Shown: positions 1 through 10,804 of the stretch, in pieces
How positions within the stretch are numbered: position 1 is the stretch's first letter
How the letters are laid out: each line of letters starts with the position of its first letter
Assembly (NCBI GenBank): GCA_025917655.1
Contig: CP084613.1
Span: 2,172,001 to 2,236,000 of the forward strand
Source of the DNA: Chlorella sorokiniana
Lineage: Eukaryota > Chlorophyta > Trebouxiophyceae > Chlorellales > Chlorellaceae
Length of the DNA stretch: 64,000 nt
Reading direction: 5' to 3'
Made by a program: the position numbers and the translations under genes
Notes under the pieces: model-generated
Database searches by the model: none
What the model saw: the letters and a program-made list of their open reading frames with translations, nothing else
What the model was told of the DNA's origin: nothing

Positions 1-477
1 CACTGCTGCTGTGCAGCGTGATTGGCTCTTGCAGCGCCTGTGGCTGAAGCAGAATGTCCAGTGGAATGAACCCACCGGATTGTACGGCCCTTGAACTCCC
101 TGCCGCTCAGATTGCGAATGGCCGACTCAGCTGTAGGAATGTCAAAGAACTCAATGAAACCAAAACCCCGAGGCTTGCCGGTGTCGCGCTCCGTCACAAT
201 GCTGCAGGGGCGGCAGGTGAGGCTGGATGTGACCCGGGTGGGCATGGTGGTCATCCTGCACTGCCATCACTTACCGCACATGCTTGACCGGCCCCACTTG
301 GCTAAAGTGCTCGATAACATCCTGCTCAATGAGATCGTAGCTCAAATTGCCGACTGTAATGCAATGAACAGGAGCAAGAAGCACGTTTCGTGAGATGGCT
401 GCGCCGCTTTGTTCGAGTGAGGGCGCGTCGGCGGCGGTGGCTGCTGCACGGCAGGCCGCATCTGTGGCCGGCGTCAA
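1..477 (-). CDS. CstF-64-like RRM protein (cleavage stimulation factor subunit 2), 5' part only
   Basis: An RRM is split over two exons. The first (about 477 to 275) carries RNP2 in ITVGNLSYD and ends in [16 protein letters not shown] intron (274-202) follows, and the next exon (201 leftwards) carries RNP1 in [11 protein letters not shown] and ends in [13 protein letters not shown]. The phase is kept across the junction. The [15 protein letters not shown] and NLSGREF pattern is that of CstF-64, the pre-mRNA 3'-end factor that binds U/GU-rich sequence downstream of the poly(A) site. The rest (hinge, Pro/Gly region, C-terminal domain) lies beyond the left edge. A donor-like GTGGGT follows GRTIR near 77, so another intron probably starts there. 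The ATG at 477 is the first in frame; residues before ITVGN are not conserved and could belong to another exon. Another single-RRM protein is possible. Confidence 0.65.
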
Positions 478-1057
478 CCGTTGGTTTCAAGGCTCCCATT
501 CATTTCAAGCAATAGAACACTTCAAAGTCCCGACAGACAGCAGTCATCAAGGGCCCCACACAGCCAACACTAGCAGCTGCGATTATGGATGTCAGAAAGC
601 TGTAGAGACGCACCAAAGACGGTCGACGCCGGAGGTGCGTCGTCCCTGCGCCCATACGACGCCATCGGGCTCCCACGATACACGCTGCTGAAAATGCAGA
701 TGTTAGTAACACCTTCAAGTTTACTTTCAATACAATGATTTCATCAAGAGCCGGTTTCTACGACAGGGCAGGAAAAGCCGGTCCATGCTGGCATGCAGGT
801 GTTTTCACCGATAGTCTCCTCATTATGCTTGTCTGATCGCACATTGCGTTACCTTCCAATTGTTCGAGGAGGGGTTGTTCGGGATCTGCAGCAACTTCGC
901 TTTGCTTTGCTTTGCAACCTGACGGCAGACCTCACCCCTTTGGCAGGTAAAAAGGTTTGGGCAGAAACTAACAACTGGACTAAAGTTTGGCGCGCCGCCC
1001 CTAGCCAGTTCCGACTCACCACCGCCAGCTTCCGACCGTCTGCCGCAGAAAGGAGGC
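478..1057. other. Intergenic, divergent promoter region
   Basis: It lies between the 5' ends of the CstF-64-like gene (-) and ISD11 (+). A minus-strand open frame (500-730) with a short hydrophobic stretch has no ATG near its start and no recognisable similarity. I see no RNA gene here. Confidence 0.4.
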
Positions 1058-1408
1058 ATGTCGGCTGCGGAAGCACGCATGCTTTTTCGCTCCTTTCTTC
1101 GATATTCAAAGCATTTTGGCACAAGCTACAACATCAAAGAGTGAGGCCACTGGTCTTGCTTACGCACCCGCTTGACGTGCGCCTGTCCACACCGCCGAGC
1201 TGCACTCTTTGCCCACATGTTATGCAGATATGTGAAGCGACGGGCGCGCGCAGGATTCAAGGAAGCTCAGTCTGTGACGGATGATGCGGAGCTGGGGCGG
1301 CTGTGGGAGCAGGGCAGGCAACAGCTTGAGGTGGTGCGGCGGCAGTCCTTGGTTTACGACCTCTACTCGCGCAGACATAAGCATGCAATGGTGGGCTGGG
1401 GGTGGTGA
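1058..1408 (+). CDS. ISD11: ISD11 / LYRM4, LYR protein of the mitochondrial cysteine desulfurase complex
   Basis: Two exons, 1058-1140 and 1228-1408, join in phase across a GT-AG intron and give 87 residues; ISD11 is usually about 90. The LYR motif appears as MLFRSFLRYSKHF. It is followed by the family's YVKRRARAGFKEAQ, matching the Y-x-x-R-R-I-R-x-x-F-R-E-N pattern, and then QLEVVRRQSLVYDLYS, which matches the conserved C-terminal helix ending in LYS. ISD11 binds and stabilises the cysteine desulfurase NFS1 with acyl carrier protein at the first step of mitochondrial Fe-S cluster assembly. No presequence is visible, which is normal for this small protein. A TGTAA lies 48 bases after the stop. 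Other LYR proteins are less likely because the match runs over the whole length. Confidence 0.9.
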
Positions 1409-1910
1409 GCTTGCTTGCCGCCCGCCTTTTATTTCGCAGGCTTCTTGAGCAGAGATGTAACACTGGTGCATTGCCTGCTCATCACTTTCTGCGGCCCATG
1501 CGCTGCCCCATGCTTTGGGATGCAGGAGCTCTTGAAGCATGGCCCGAAGTGATAATATGTTGCCCAATTCCTTCATGTCAAGTCTCCTGGCATGAAGCTC
1601 AGCACCCCTTCCACCATTTGCCTCAACACCCCGCAGTTTAGCTTCTCCCATAATGCTCTGGTTCTGTTTGCAACTTTGTTACACCTCTGCCATGTAAATC
1701 AATGCCAATCCAGAAGGGCGCGTCAACAGGCTGGCGTTTTCACTAGTCGTACAACACACAGGGATTGGAGGATGGAGCAGGTAAGAAACACAGCGATCGC
1801 TTGCGTTTCCACCGTGGCAAGGCGCCAGTCGCTCCAGAATTTTCATTTGGCTCTTCCAATGCGAGGACAAGGCTTGTAGAGCCAGTATGGCTACTTGCAC
1901 AGGTGGTCGA
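1409..1910. other. Convergent intergenic region
   Basis: It holds the 3' ends of ISD11 (+) and the cyclin gene (-). Apart from TGTAA at 1456 I see no feature; open frames here are short and unlike known proteins. Confidence 0.4.
1456..1460 (+). other. TGTAA polyadenylation signal of ISD11
   Basis: TGTAA, the chlorophyte poly(A) signal, lies 48 bases past the ISD11 stop, a typical distance. Confidence 0.5.
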
Positions 1911-2665
1911 TCATGCATGTAATAGGTCGAGCAGGGCGCGACAAGCAGCCCGCATTGCATCGTCGCTGATTCCTACAGCCCTCCACCAGCCGTGCGGGTA
2001 CAAACCCTGGCCGCAGAGCTGCGCGCCAACATGCAGGGCTGCAGCTGCAGCGGTAGCAGGCGGCATGTCTGCGCTGCCGAAGGCTTCGCAGCAGCAGACT
2101 GCGTCGTTGAGCAAGCAAATGGCAAGCCGGAGCGCCTGCAGGCTGGCCCCCAGCATTGTGCCAGGATGTACAGGTGGCGATGGGGCTGCTCCACAACCAG
2201 GTCAAAGCGCAGGTGACGGAGCAGCAGCTGCTCGTCCAGGATGAGCCGCTGCTTCTGAGCAGCATAATCCCCGCCCACCAGGCAACAGAAGTGTGACAGG
2301 GAGATGCCCCCGCCATTCGCTGCCCCTGCCGCCACTCCCTCCACTGCGTTAAGCATGTCGTTTGTACGCAGGTTGGTTTCCTCCACTTTGGCAGCCAGGA
2401 AGATGCAGGCAGCTGCGAGGCGCTGCAAAACCAGAAACAAATGGCTTCGCATGGTATTACTGGTGCAAGACAGATATGTAAAAAGCCTTAACATCTTAAC
2501 AGCGCAAATTCCCTGGATTCCTATCACCTTTGGCACTAAATCAACTGCATTGGTGGCCTCGACACGATGAAGAAACAGTAGAGCTGTGCATACCACGCGA
2601 TTGGGCAAGGCCAGCAGGTCACACGACTGGCGGACCAGCCACGCTGCCACGGGCGGGTCTGGCAT
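1911..2665 (-). CDS. Cyclin of the transcriptional type (cyclin Q/L/K-like)
   Basis: The first cyclin box reads LLALPNRVVCTALLFLHR, then after a GT-AG intron (2527-2423) RLAAACIFLAAKVEETNLRT, then LLLRHLRFDLVVEQPHRHLY. AAACIFLAAKVEE and the QPHRHL segment are the marks of cyclins that pair with transcriptional CDKs; the 'KVEE..LRT.D' wording is closest to cyclin Q (FAM58, partner of CDK10). The second cyclin fold (LQALRLAICLLNDAV to AMRAACRALLDLLHA) continues in a neighbouring frame. The switch falls at a run of five C's at 2147-2151, and one more base would join the two frames, so a base-calling loss is likely. The start is uncertain: ATG at 2665 begins MPDPPVAAWLV, while ATG at 2825 would need a first intron that I could not place. 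The CDK partner is inference. Confidence 0.75.
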
Positions 2666-2990
2666 CCTGTGTGGGGTTTGCTGCTGCTCGTCCGCTGGTA
2701 TGTGCTGCCGCTCTTGATCGTCTACTCCCAGCCGCGCCTGAAAACTGGTTGTAATCCTGCTGCGAGTTTTTCCTATGTTCTCGCTGCCACTCACGTGGCT
2801 CACAGTAGAGTTTGAAGGGATGCAAAGTGAGAACGGTCTTCTGCCGCCTGCATAACAGCTCTAGCGCTCAGGCATTAACACCATCTTCCCACTCCCATGT
2901 GGCTTCACCTAGCGGAGGCGCAGGTAGCATCGCCACCTTTCACGATGGCCATCCATGTGTCCAGGTCACAATCACAGTGCTGTTTTCTAG

Positions 2991-2995
2991 TTACA
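2991..2995 (-). other. TGTAA polyadenylation signal of XCT
   Basis: TTACA on the plus strand reads TGTAA on the minus strand, only 8 bases past the XCT stop codon (3006-3004). This implies a very short 3' untranslated region. Confidence 0.45.
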
Positions 2996-3003
2996 AGAGC
3001 GGC

Positions 3004-5105
3004 TCAGGCATGGTCGGCCACTTCTCCGCCCTTGCCATACAGGTGCTTGGCCTCATCAAAGGGCGCCCAGCGAGAAGCAGGGTAGATGTGTTTATTGCGG
3101 CTGTACCAGTGCCGATCCACCACCTTCCCTGAAAAAGGCGGAATTGCAAGGGGTTTCGTGAGGCACGTGGGCATGTGCGTGGGTGTGCATGCTCGCGTTG
3201 TATTGTGATGGGGGAGGGAGGGGCAGCGCCCATGGCAAGAAAACATGCCATCCCGTCGCAAAAGCCTGCCAGCTACAGTTGCACCGCAGCCCAAGTGGGC
3301 AACCTTAAGGTCCCCCACTCACCTGCATGCGAGTCTTGTGACTTGACGCGTGGGTCAAAGGATGCCACTGTGTGCTCATGCAGGTCAAACTGGAACAGGG
3401 GCCCCGACTTGCCCTGAGCCCTGTTGACGATCAGGTCATAAAAGGTGATGTTCTGGGGCAGAATGACGTCTTCCTTCACATACATCAGACTCCCCGCGCT
3501 AGCAGTCCTGCAGGGGCCGATCACGGTGGAAGTGGGTGCACAAACGGTGCTAGGGATGCGTGAGCAGCGCGGCCCTCGGCTGGGCCACGCCAGCAAAAAA
3601 ACGGGCATGGGTGGTATGTCTGCCTGGCAGCTGCCCTCAACTTCCCACCGGTAACACACCTCATTTCTCGAAATTGGGGCGTCAGCTGCTCGATGACGGC
3701 CTTGAGGAACTGCCCCACAGTGTCCCCCTTTCGCACCGTCACCGCACGCCTATGCCCCGTCCCGTTGTAGTATGAGTAGATAATTTCCAGCGGCTCGGCC
3801 TTGATGGCGGCCTGGCGCAGAGCGTACTCAGCCTAGATGTGTGTGTGTGTGTGGTGGTGAGTGTTTTCGGGGGGGAAGGGGGAGGGGGTTTGAAAAATGT
3901 AGGCAGGCGGGCAGTTGTCACCGCGGGCTATGACTAATAAGACCACACCACCACAGCCGTAGGAGTGGTCAAAAGGTGCCCCATGCCCACCTTGAGCTTC
4001 TCCCGAAGCTCTTCCTCCTGCCGCTCGCGGTCCTTGTCTGGAAGAAAGTCGGTGCGGACAGTGGGGTCCTTGCCAAGCTTGGCATAGCGCAGAGGAGGGC
4101 CGCCACCGCTCTCCTCGCTGCCAACGTCGTTTCCGGGATGCTGCAGCATGGAACAGAGTGTAAATGAGCACTGACCTTGTTGTCTGCCACTATGTAAGCC
4201 ACAGCTGTGGCTGTCTGGGCCCCCACAGGGCGTTCGCCTGCCTGCCTCCCCCGCCCTTCCCAGCATCACCTACCTGCGCTGCTTTCAACTCTGCCTTGGG
4301 TGCCGCCTGCTTGTTTGCCTCCTCTTCCTCGTCCTCATCCCCAAACTCGTCAAATGATAACTTGTGCTTCTGTTCTGTCTTGGCCTTCTTGGCCCGCTGA
4401 CGCTCCTTGTCCTGCAACACAATCACGAATGGCTGATGATGAGGATGGCGGCTCAAACAGCAAATGATGGATTGACGACGCATATGGCCATACCACCCAC
4501 ACGGCTTGTGCTCACCCGCAGTGCCACCTCCTCGGCAGCATGCCGTCGCTTCTTCTCTTCCTCTTTAAGCCGCTCCTCGATGGTGAGCCGCTTCTCCACA
4601 AACTGCTCACGCGTCACTAGGCCCACTGTCTCGTTCTTAAAAGCATGCTCAATCGCCTGCAGTGTGATGTGCACCGGGTGCCTGAGAAGTGGTGCTGTTG
4701 CACAACAGTGGCTTGCAGGAGCCAAGGCATGAGCCTGGCCTCAGCCTGCCTTCATCTCAAATCCGGCACGCTGCCAAGAACACCAAGGGCAGCAATGACG
4801 CCTCCAACAGCATCGCACCTCAGAGCTGGCTGTGCCGAACTGGCGCAACCCCTGCCCTTGCTGGGCCTTCTTCTTGGCCTCCTCATACTGCTTGTGCTGC
4901 TCCTCGCGCTCTTTCAGCTGGCGCTCAATGCGCCGCTTGTCCTCCGTGGTGCCTGTGGCATAAGCGGCCAGTAAGTTTAGAAGCTATGCGCTCAAACATG
5001 GCACAATACCATGTACACTTTCACTTTTTAGTGGAGTCCAGGTTCACACGCATCGGGAAGTAGTGTTGCTGTCCCCTCACCGACATAGCCGCCGCCAAAG
5101 GACAT
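3004..5105 (-). CDS. XCT: XAP5/FAM50 family protein, orthologue of plant XCT (XAP5 CIRCADIAN TIMEKEEPER)
   Basis: Eight exons (5105-5081, 4952-4819, 4656-4516, 4411-4274, 4140-3991, 3832-3660, 3507-3323, 3128-3004) join with GT-AG introns and perfect phase into 356 residues, close to the 337 of Arabidopsis XCT. The N-terminus reads [16 protein letters not shown], followed by a charged region with [10 protein letters not shown] and [17 protein letters not shown], then an acidic linker. The C-terminal XAP5 domain has [59 protein letters not shown] and [14 protein letters not shown]. The family is nuclear; in plants it affects the circadian clock, small RNA levels and splicing, and FAM50A associates with spliceosomes. 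It is divergent from NUP35. Confidence 0.95.
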
Positions 5106-5596
5106 CGTCTATCAATTTTTGGAGCGGCCCGTGGGCTGACGGATAGCAGGCAGCTTGCAAGAAGGCGGTCGCGGGCAAGAGATTCTTCCAGAGACAAAAG
5201 CACTCTGAGCTGGGGGTGCTACAAGACTGAAGAAGGGCTTCGAGTGGGGCGGGATGGGACTTTCTTAAGTTTGGCCGGCCTGCCAAGGGGATAACGCAAG
5301 CTTGACGAGGTCTAAGCGCAAACAAGGGGGCTCCATAGCAGGCAGGACAAGTAGTGCACCGGTCATCTTTTCAACTTAAACTGCTAGTACCTGCCTTGAT
5401 AAATTTCATCGTGTGAAGCAGTCACACTCCTTCCCCAAGCGCTCAGCTCCTGTCAGGCCGACGTCTATCATCGCGCCCGAAACCAAGTGTTCCAGTGCGC
5501 GTGGTAGGCCAGTCTCCAGCCCATCTTCAGCAACCGCTCAACGCTTGATGCACTTCAAATCAGAGCAGGGGCAGCAGTGCACGAAGACGCAGCAGT
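5106..5596. other. Bidirectional promoter region between XCT and NUP35
   Basis: 491 bases between two divergent start codons. I see no TATA box or repeat that I would call. Confidence 0.45.
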
Positions 5597-6654
5597 ATGG
5601 CTACCCCACGCGACGCAACTAGCGGAGCGGGTGTTTCCCTGCTGTTCACGCCCAAGAGCAAGACTGCAGATGGTGCACAAGAAAGCACCCCAGGCGACTT
5701 TAGGGATTTTGCTGGCTTAGGGCGCACGCCAGCTAGCGCAGGTCGCGGCTATGGTGGCGGCAGCATTGCAGCGGCAGGGCCAACGCCGTCTTCGCGGCGC
5801 CGCAGCCTGACGCCGGCCAGCAGCAGGCAGCAGGACACGCCTCCGCCACCTCCCATGGACAGCTTGCTGGACTCACCTGGAGGCCTTTCATCACCTTGGG
5901 GCCAAGATGGAGGTGAGCTCTTTAAGAACATTGACCTGCCTTTTGAGTGCTGCCACGTGTGTGGCTGTGCAGCCTCCCAGCCTCCCAGCTTGTCTGCTTG
6001 CAGCGGAAGACATGCAGGTGTCCACTTCGCCATACGCCGTCGCCGCCACCGCCCGTACCACCCCGGGTGCTGCTGCGGGGCAGGAGCTGACTCGTGCGGC
6101 GATGGCCTTGGAGGCCCTGGACGACACCTGGGTCACGGTGTTTGGGTTTGGCCCCGACGACCTGCCCCTGGTCATCCGCGAGTTCAGCAAGGCGGGCGAC
6201 ATCCAGCAGTTTGGCACCCTTGGAGAGCCATCCCATGTCAACTGGGTGCACATCCAGTACCAGGTAGGCACGCAGGCCTTCATTTGCAAGCACCAAGCCT
6301 AGCCAAGCGTATGCGCGCCCCTCAGCCGTTCGACAGGCACCGCGCCTGCATTTGCCCTCCTGCCCCCTCCTGCAGAACAAGCATGCAATGCAGCGCGCCC
6401 TTCTACGCAACGGCGACCGCCTGAGCGCCAGAGTCATGGTGGGCGTCAAGCCGCTGGACCCGGAGCACTGCGCTGCGGTGAAGGCGCGGGTTGGCAGTGG
6501 CAGCGTCGACGGCGCCTCCTTCGCTGTGGCTGTCCCTAAGATCCAGCATAAGCGTCCGTACGCGGTGGGGTCGGCAGCAGGCGCAGCCTCAATGCTGCCG
6601 CTGGCCAGCAAAGGGCTGAGTCAGCGGGTGAAGGAATTCATCCTGGGTTGCTGA
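5597..6654 (+). CDS. NUP35: Nucleoporin NUP35 (Nup53 family)
   Basis: Three exons (5597-5912, 6004-6263, 6376-6654) join in phase to give 284 residues. The N-terminal third is Ser/Pro/Gly-rich and disordered, with LLFTPKSK near the start, as in Nup53 proteins. The middle holds the NUP35-type RRM: DDTWVTVFGFGPDDLPLVI, then FSKAGDIQQF and NWVHIQYQ, then after the second intron HAMQRALLRNGDRL. The C-terminus ends in a short amphipathic segment, LSQRVKEFILGC, in the place where Nup53/NUP35 carry a membrane-binding helix. The protein belongs to the inner ring of the nuclear pore with NUP93, NUP155 and NDC1. No frame break is seen. Confidence 0.92.
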
Positions 6655-6865
6655 ATGCTGGACAAGCCGCTGCAACAAGTCACGGCTCGCTGACCTGTGC
6701 ATACGGGTTATCTGCAGAAGAGTCATACCATAGCTTGACTAGTGCAGCTGTCACAGCAAGCTATTACAGAGCATCTGTATGGATGCCCCTTACATACGAG
6801 CGAGGTTCAAGAGTAGCCGTCATCCCTTTGAGGGCAAGGCGGCACCTCCAGTGCGGCTGCGGGGC

Positions 6866-7895
6866 TCAGGCGAGCCACCACCAGTAGAAGAGGGCCACAA
6901 GGAACAGTGTGGCCACCATGCCACCATACACTAGCAGCTTGTCCAGGCGATGCCGCCGCTCCACCAAGCGCAGCACGCTATCTGACAGGCCCACGCGGTT
7001 GAGCACATCGAGCACCTTGCGGTGGGTGGCCTTCAGGCGCTCGCGCTGGCCAGACATGGCTCCCAGCACCCCCACGCCCGCCTCGTACGCTTCCTCCAGC
7101 ACGCGCTTGGAGTTCTGCACGTGACGCGCGGCTCGAGCTTCCGTCTGCGCATCAAACAGCGACCCACCCCCGCCGCCCGCCGCTCCAGCAGCTCCCGCCG
7201 CTGCTCCTCCTCAACGTGCCGTCGCTGCTGCCGGTGGGAGAAGCGGTCCAGGCTCATGCGTAGCGAGTCCGTCTCTTCCGATATCTGCACATGGCCCAGG
7301 ATATCCCGGCGCTGGGAAGGGCAGTAGATTGAGGCACGGCACGGCACAGCAAGACAGCCGCCAAGGCACTCAGCCAGCATCGCCCTGGCCAGCAGCATGC
7401 CTGTTCTACTTTGCGCTTCCACACGTCCCGCTTGGTTGCTTCTTCCCGCATTGATTGCATGCGCCACATCGCGTCCAGCTCGCCGCTCAAGCGCTGCAGC
7501 AGCGGGCGGTTGACACTACAACGTTGGAGCGTGACAGCGCCGGGAGCCCTGCAAGCTGTGCATCAGAATGCGCGTTTGGTGCGCCCTTGCACATGCCCCA
7601 CGTAAACATCAAGTGCCGTGGAAACACACCTGGAGTTGCTGCAACTGCTCTCTCAAGTCTGATGCCAGCCCACTGGGCACAATCGCTCGTGCATTCTGGG
7701 CACCATGCAACGCAAGGGACTCCCGTGAATGAGTGACCAAGGGCAGCAAAGCAGCTAGAAACTGCTCACGCATGGCTGCAGGAGGCAGCCGATTGCTCTA
7801 CACACCTGCTCAGATGTTTCCAGACGCTCAAGTCCTGCTCTGAATGTAAGAATGAGCTTCTTGGCCTGTGTGTGCAGTGTTTGCAGGTCCGACAT
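6866..7895 (-). CDS. Membrin / MEMB11 (GOSR2), Golgi Qb-SNARE
   Basis: Exon 1 (7895-7806) encodes MSDLQTLHTQAKKLIL; exon 2 (7695-7630) encodes NARAIVPSGLASDLREQ. A third exon ending at 7410 holds LDAMWRMQSMREEATKRDVW, and the last (7311-6866) begins RRDILGHVQISEE. The C-terminus is the SNARE motif plus anchor: NSKRVLEEAYEAG, LKATHRKVLDVLNRVGLSDS, LRLVERRHRLDKLLVYGG, then a single membrane segment ending WWWLA. This matches plant MEMB11/12, the cis-Golgi Qb-SNARE of ER-to-Golgi transport. There is a frame switch at a run of five C's (7167-7171), between LLERRAAG and GSLFDAQTEARAARHVQN. I could not place the acceptor of exon 3 in phase, so a second small error may sit near 7510-7550. A TGTAA lies on this strand at 6794-6790. 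Confidence 0.88.
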
Positions 7896-8333
7896 GGCGA
7901 TGCCGCGCACGTCAGCCGCCCCGCCGCTAGTCGGCAGATTAAGAGGAAGAGCTGCCACGGAACGAGATGCTTCTTCACCAAACCCGACTTTCTGTCGTGA
8001 ATCGCAATAGCAACCAGGCACTCTAGGCTTCACGGCGCCGGCAGTTGAAGGCAGACTCGCGGACTGACACCAAAACGTCAGAAAATAATTGGTATAACTG
8101 TTAATTGCACCGTGGACTGTATGTAAAGCTACACAAGGCTTGTGGGGCCAAATGCAAGCAGGACGTCCTGCAGAACAGTAACATGTTGAAGATGGCTGGC
8201 ATCTTTACGGCTGCCCTCCGATGCTATCCTGAAGGCGTAGGCTGGACAAAAAGTGCCAACCCCTGTTGGTGCCGCGTGCGTGCTGCCACCCATTCTCCAG
8301 CCGCCTCTGCCGCCTTACTGACAGCAGTTGTTG
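7896..8333. other. Bidirectional promoter region between membrin and DEP1
   Basis: 438 bases between divergent starts. No distinct element was recognised. Confidence 0.4.
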
Positions 8334-10530
8334 ATGACAGAAATGGCGGCCCAGGATCCTGTCGAGGAGAGCAAGGCCCTTGTTGCGGACTTGTGCCGCA
8401 ACCTCTACCAGCAGGGTCACGTCAGCGGCACTGGCGGTGGCATCAGCATCAAGGTGTCCACCCCGGAGGGTGACCGAATCGTGATGGCACCATCGGGCGT
8501 TCAGAAGGAGCGTATGCGCCCAGAGGATATGTTTGTGCTGGATGGCAAGGGCGAGGTGCACACGCCCCACGCACGGCCGCCACCGTACAAAGCACCGAAG
8601 CTGTCGGAATGTGCGCCGCTGTTCATGTCGGTGAGGGCCCAGCAGGGGCGGGGCAACGTGTGGTGAAGCGTTTAAGCACAGTGCCAATGCGCGCCTGCAT
8701 GCATTGGGGGAGGCGCGAGCCAGCTGGTGCTTGGCAAGGCTTGCAAGCCTTGCCAAGCCCAAAGCACCGGCCCATCCCTCGTGTGCAGACATTTGAGTTG
8801 CGAGGTGCTGGTGCTGTGCTGCATGGCCACTCTATGAATGCATTCCTGGCCACGCTCTTGGACCCTGAGGCCAGCGAGCTGCGGGTGACGCACATTGAGA
8901 TGATCAAGGGCATTTTTGGGCAGGTGCGCAAGCTGTTGGTGCAGGGAGGCGGCTAACGAAGGTTCGTTGCACCCAGCAGAGCTCACATCAGTTCATCACT
9001 CAGTCTCGCCCTTCCCTGTTGTTGCGGCGCGCAGGGCTTCTACAGCGTGCACTCAGTGCCCATCATTGAAAACACAGCGCGAGAATGCGAGCTGACTGAC
9101 AGGCTGAGGGCGGCCATACAGGCTTACCCGCAGGCCAACGCAGTGCTGGTGCGCCGTCATGGCGTGTACGTGTGGGGCAAAAACTGGATTGAGGCCAAGA
9201 CACAGGCAAGCATGCGCCTGTTGCCTGTTATCGGACCCAGGTTATGTGGCAGCGGCGAGCTGCTGCAGGGCCGGTCAGCGTCCTCCAGCATGAGCGCACA
9301 CGCCTGCGGCCCCAATCCCTGTCCAGTTTGAGTGCTACGAGTACCTGTTTGAGGCGGCGGTGCGCATGCGCAACCTTGGCCTGGATGCCGGCAGGCCCCC
9401 AGCCCCCACCCACCCACCAACGGCCACGCCGCCGCCGACGAGCACGCCACCAAGAAGGCGCGGCTGGGCGGCGGCGATCCGCTACTGGGCCCGGGCGGCG
9501 CCTGCCAGCTGCTGTGGTTTTGGATATTGAGGGGACCATCGCCCCCATCTCCTACGTCACCAACACGCTCTTCCCCTACGCGCGCCAGCGACTGCGGTGG
9601 GTGGCAACCGCCTTGCTGGACGCGGACAGCGGTCGGGGTGGGGTTGCCCACGCGACTGGCTCTGCCCCGCGGCAATTCCATCCGTGGCGGCCATGGCCCT
9701 CCTGGCAAGCCCCTTCCTCTGCCCTCCCTGCCCCCAGGTCCCACCTGGAGGAGACGTATGACAGCCCCCACACCCAGCAGGACCTGGACCTGCTGCGACG
9801 GCAGGCGGCCGCCGACGCGGCCGACGGGCTGGCTGTGGTGCCCATCCCGGACGCTTCGTCGGGCGCGACGCCGTGGTGGAGGCTGCCGTGGCCAGCTGCG
9901 AGGCCCAGATGGATGGTGACCGCAAGACGACGGCGCTGAAGAGCCTGCAGGGGCACATCTGGGCGGGCGGCTTCGCACGGGGGAGCTCAAGGGCGAGCTG
10001 TTTGCTGACGTGCCCGACGCGCTGGCGCTGTGGCGGCGCGCCGGCCTGAAGACCTACATCTACTCGTCGGGCAGCCGCGCCGCGCAGAAGGACCTGCTGG
10101 GCTGCACCACGGCGGGCGACCTGCGCCCCTACCTGTCCGCCTTCTTTGACACCACCTCGGGGCCCAAGGTGTGCGCGGCGGTGCTGGGGCTGGTGCGCAA
10201 AACAGCAGCGCTGTGGGCAGGGCCCACCCTTCCGTGGCCTGCGCCAATGCTGCTCGCTGGATAGGGCTCCGACGGCTTGCTCCCTGCATCTTGACCCCTT
10301 GCACCCCTCAGGTTGACAGCGCCAGCTACCGCAGCATTGCGCTTAGCCTGGGCGTGGACAGCCCTGCCGACGTGCTTTTTGCTACCGACAACATCTCGGA
10401 AGCGGAGGCTGCGGCATCTGCGGGCTGGCAGGTGGTGTTGGCTGACCGGCCGGGCAACAAGCCGCTGCCGGCAGGCCACGGTTTCCATGTGGCCGCCACG
10501 GCGCACGAGTTCCTGGCAGCCTTCCGCTGA
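8334..10530 (+). CDS. DEP1: DEP1: methylthioribulose-1-phosphate dehydratase fused to enolase-phosphatase E1
   Basis: A plant-type fusion of two steps of the methionine salvage (Yang) cycle. Exons 8334-8630, 8789-8923 and 9035-9205 give the class-II-aldolase-like dehydratase: [12 protein letters not shown], metal ligands in LHGHSMNA, and [13 protein letters not shown]. The exon from 9327 links through [20 protein letters not shown] to the HAD phosphatase, with nucleophile motif [13 protein letters not shown], then [18 protein letters not shown] and, in the last exon (10312-10530), [15 protein letters not shown]. The intron 9206-9326 appears to be GC-AG. The phosphatase half changes frame about three times: near 9500, near 9850, and at a run of five G's about 9979-9983. 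Each side is well conserved, so indels in the assembly are likely. A second ATG at 8343 could be used. The cycle recycles methylthioadenosine from polyamine and ethylene-type metabolism. Confidence 0.92.
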
Positions 10531-10804
10531 CAGCTGCCTTGAGGAGCGTTGGGCCCGCTGGATGGGGACATTTTGCGTCGTGGTTCCCAAAGCTGGACAT
10601 AAACGATGAAAGTTTTGCAACACCCTACCCAGCCAGCGATGTCGCAAGCTGCCGCCAGCTCTGCAGGCCCACAGATGGCCCTGTTGGCCAGGATCCTGCT
10701 CACTTACGGCGTGTGCATCGCAAAAGGGCCCGGAAACTCGAGACGAAGCTGTGGCAACACGTTCGACACTTGTTCCCACCTTTCGATACCGCTGCACTGT
10801 TGGG

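Noticed and set aside
500-730. A minus-strand frame with two hydrophobic stretches
   Set aside because: It has no ATG near the start and no similarity; it probably lies in the promoter between two divergent genes.
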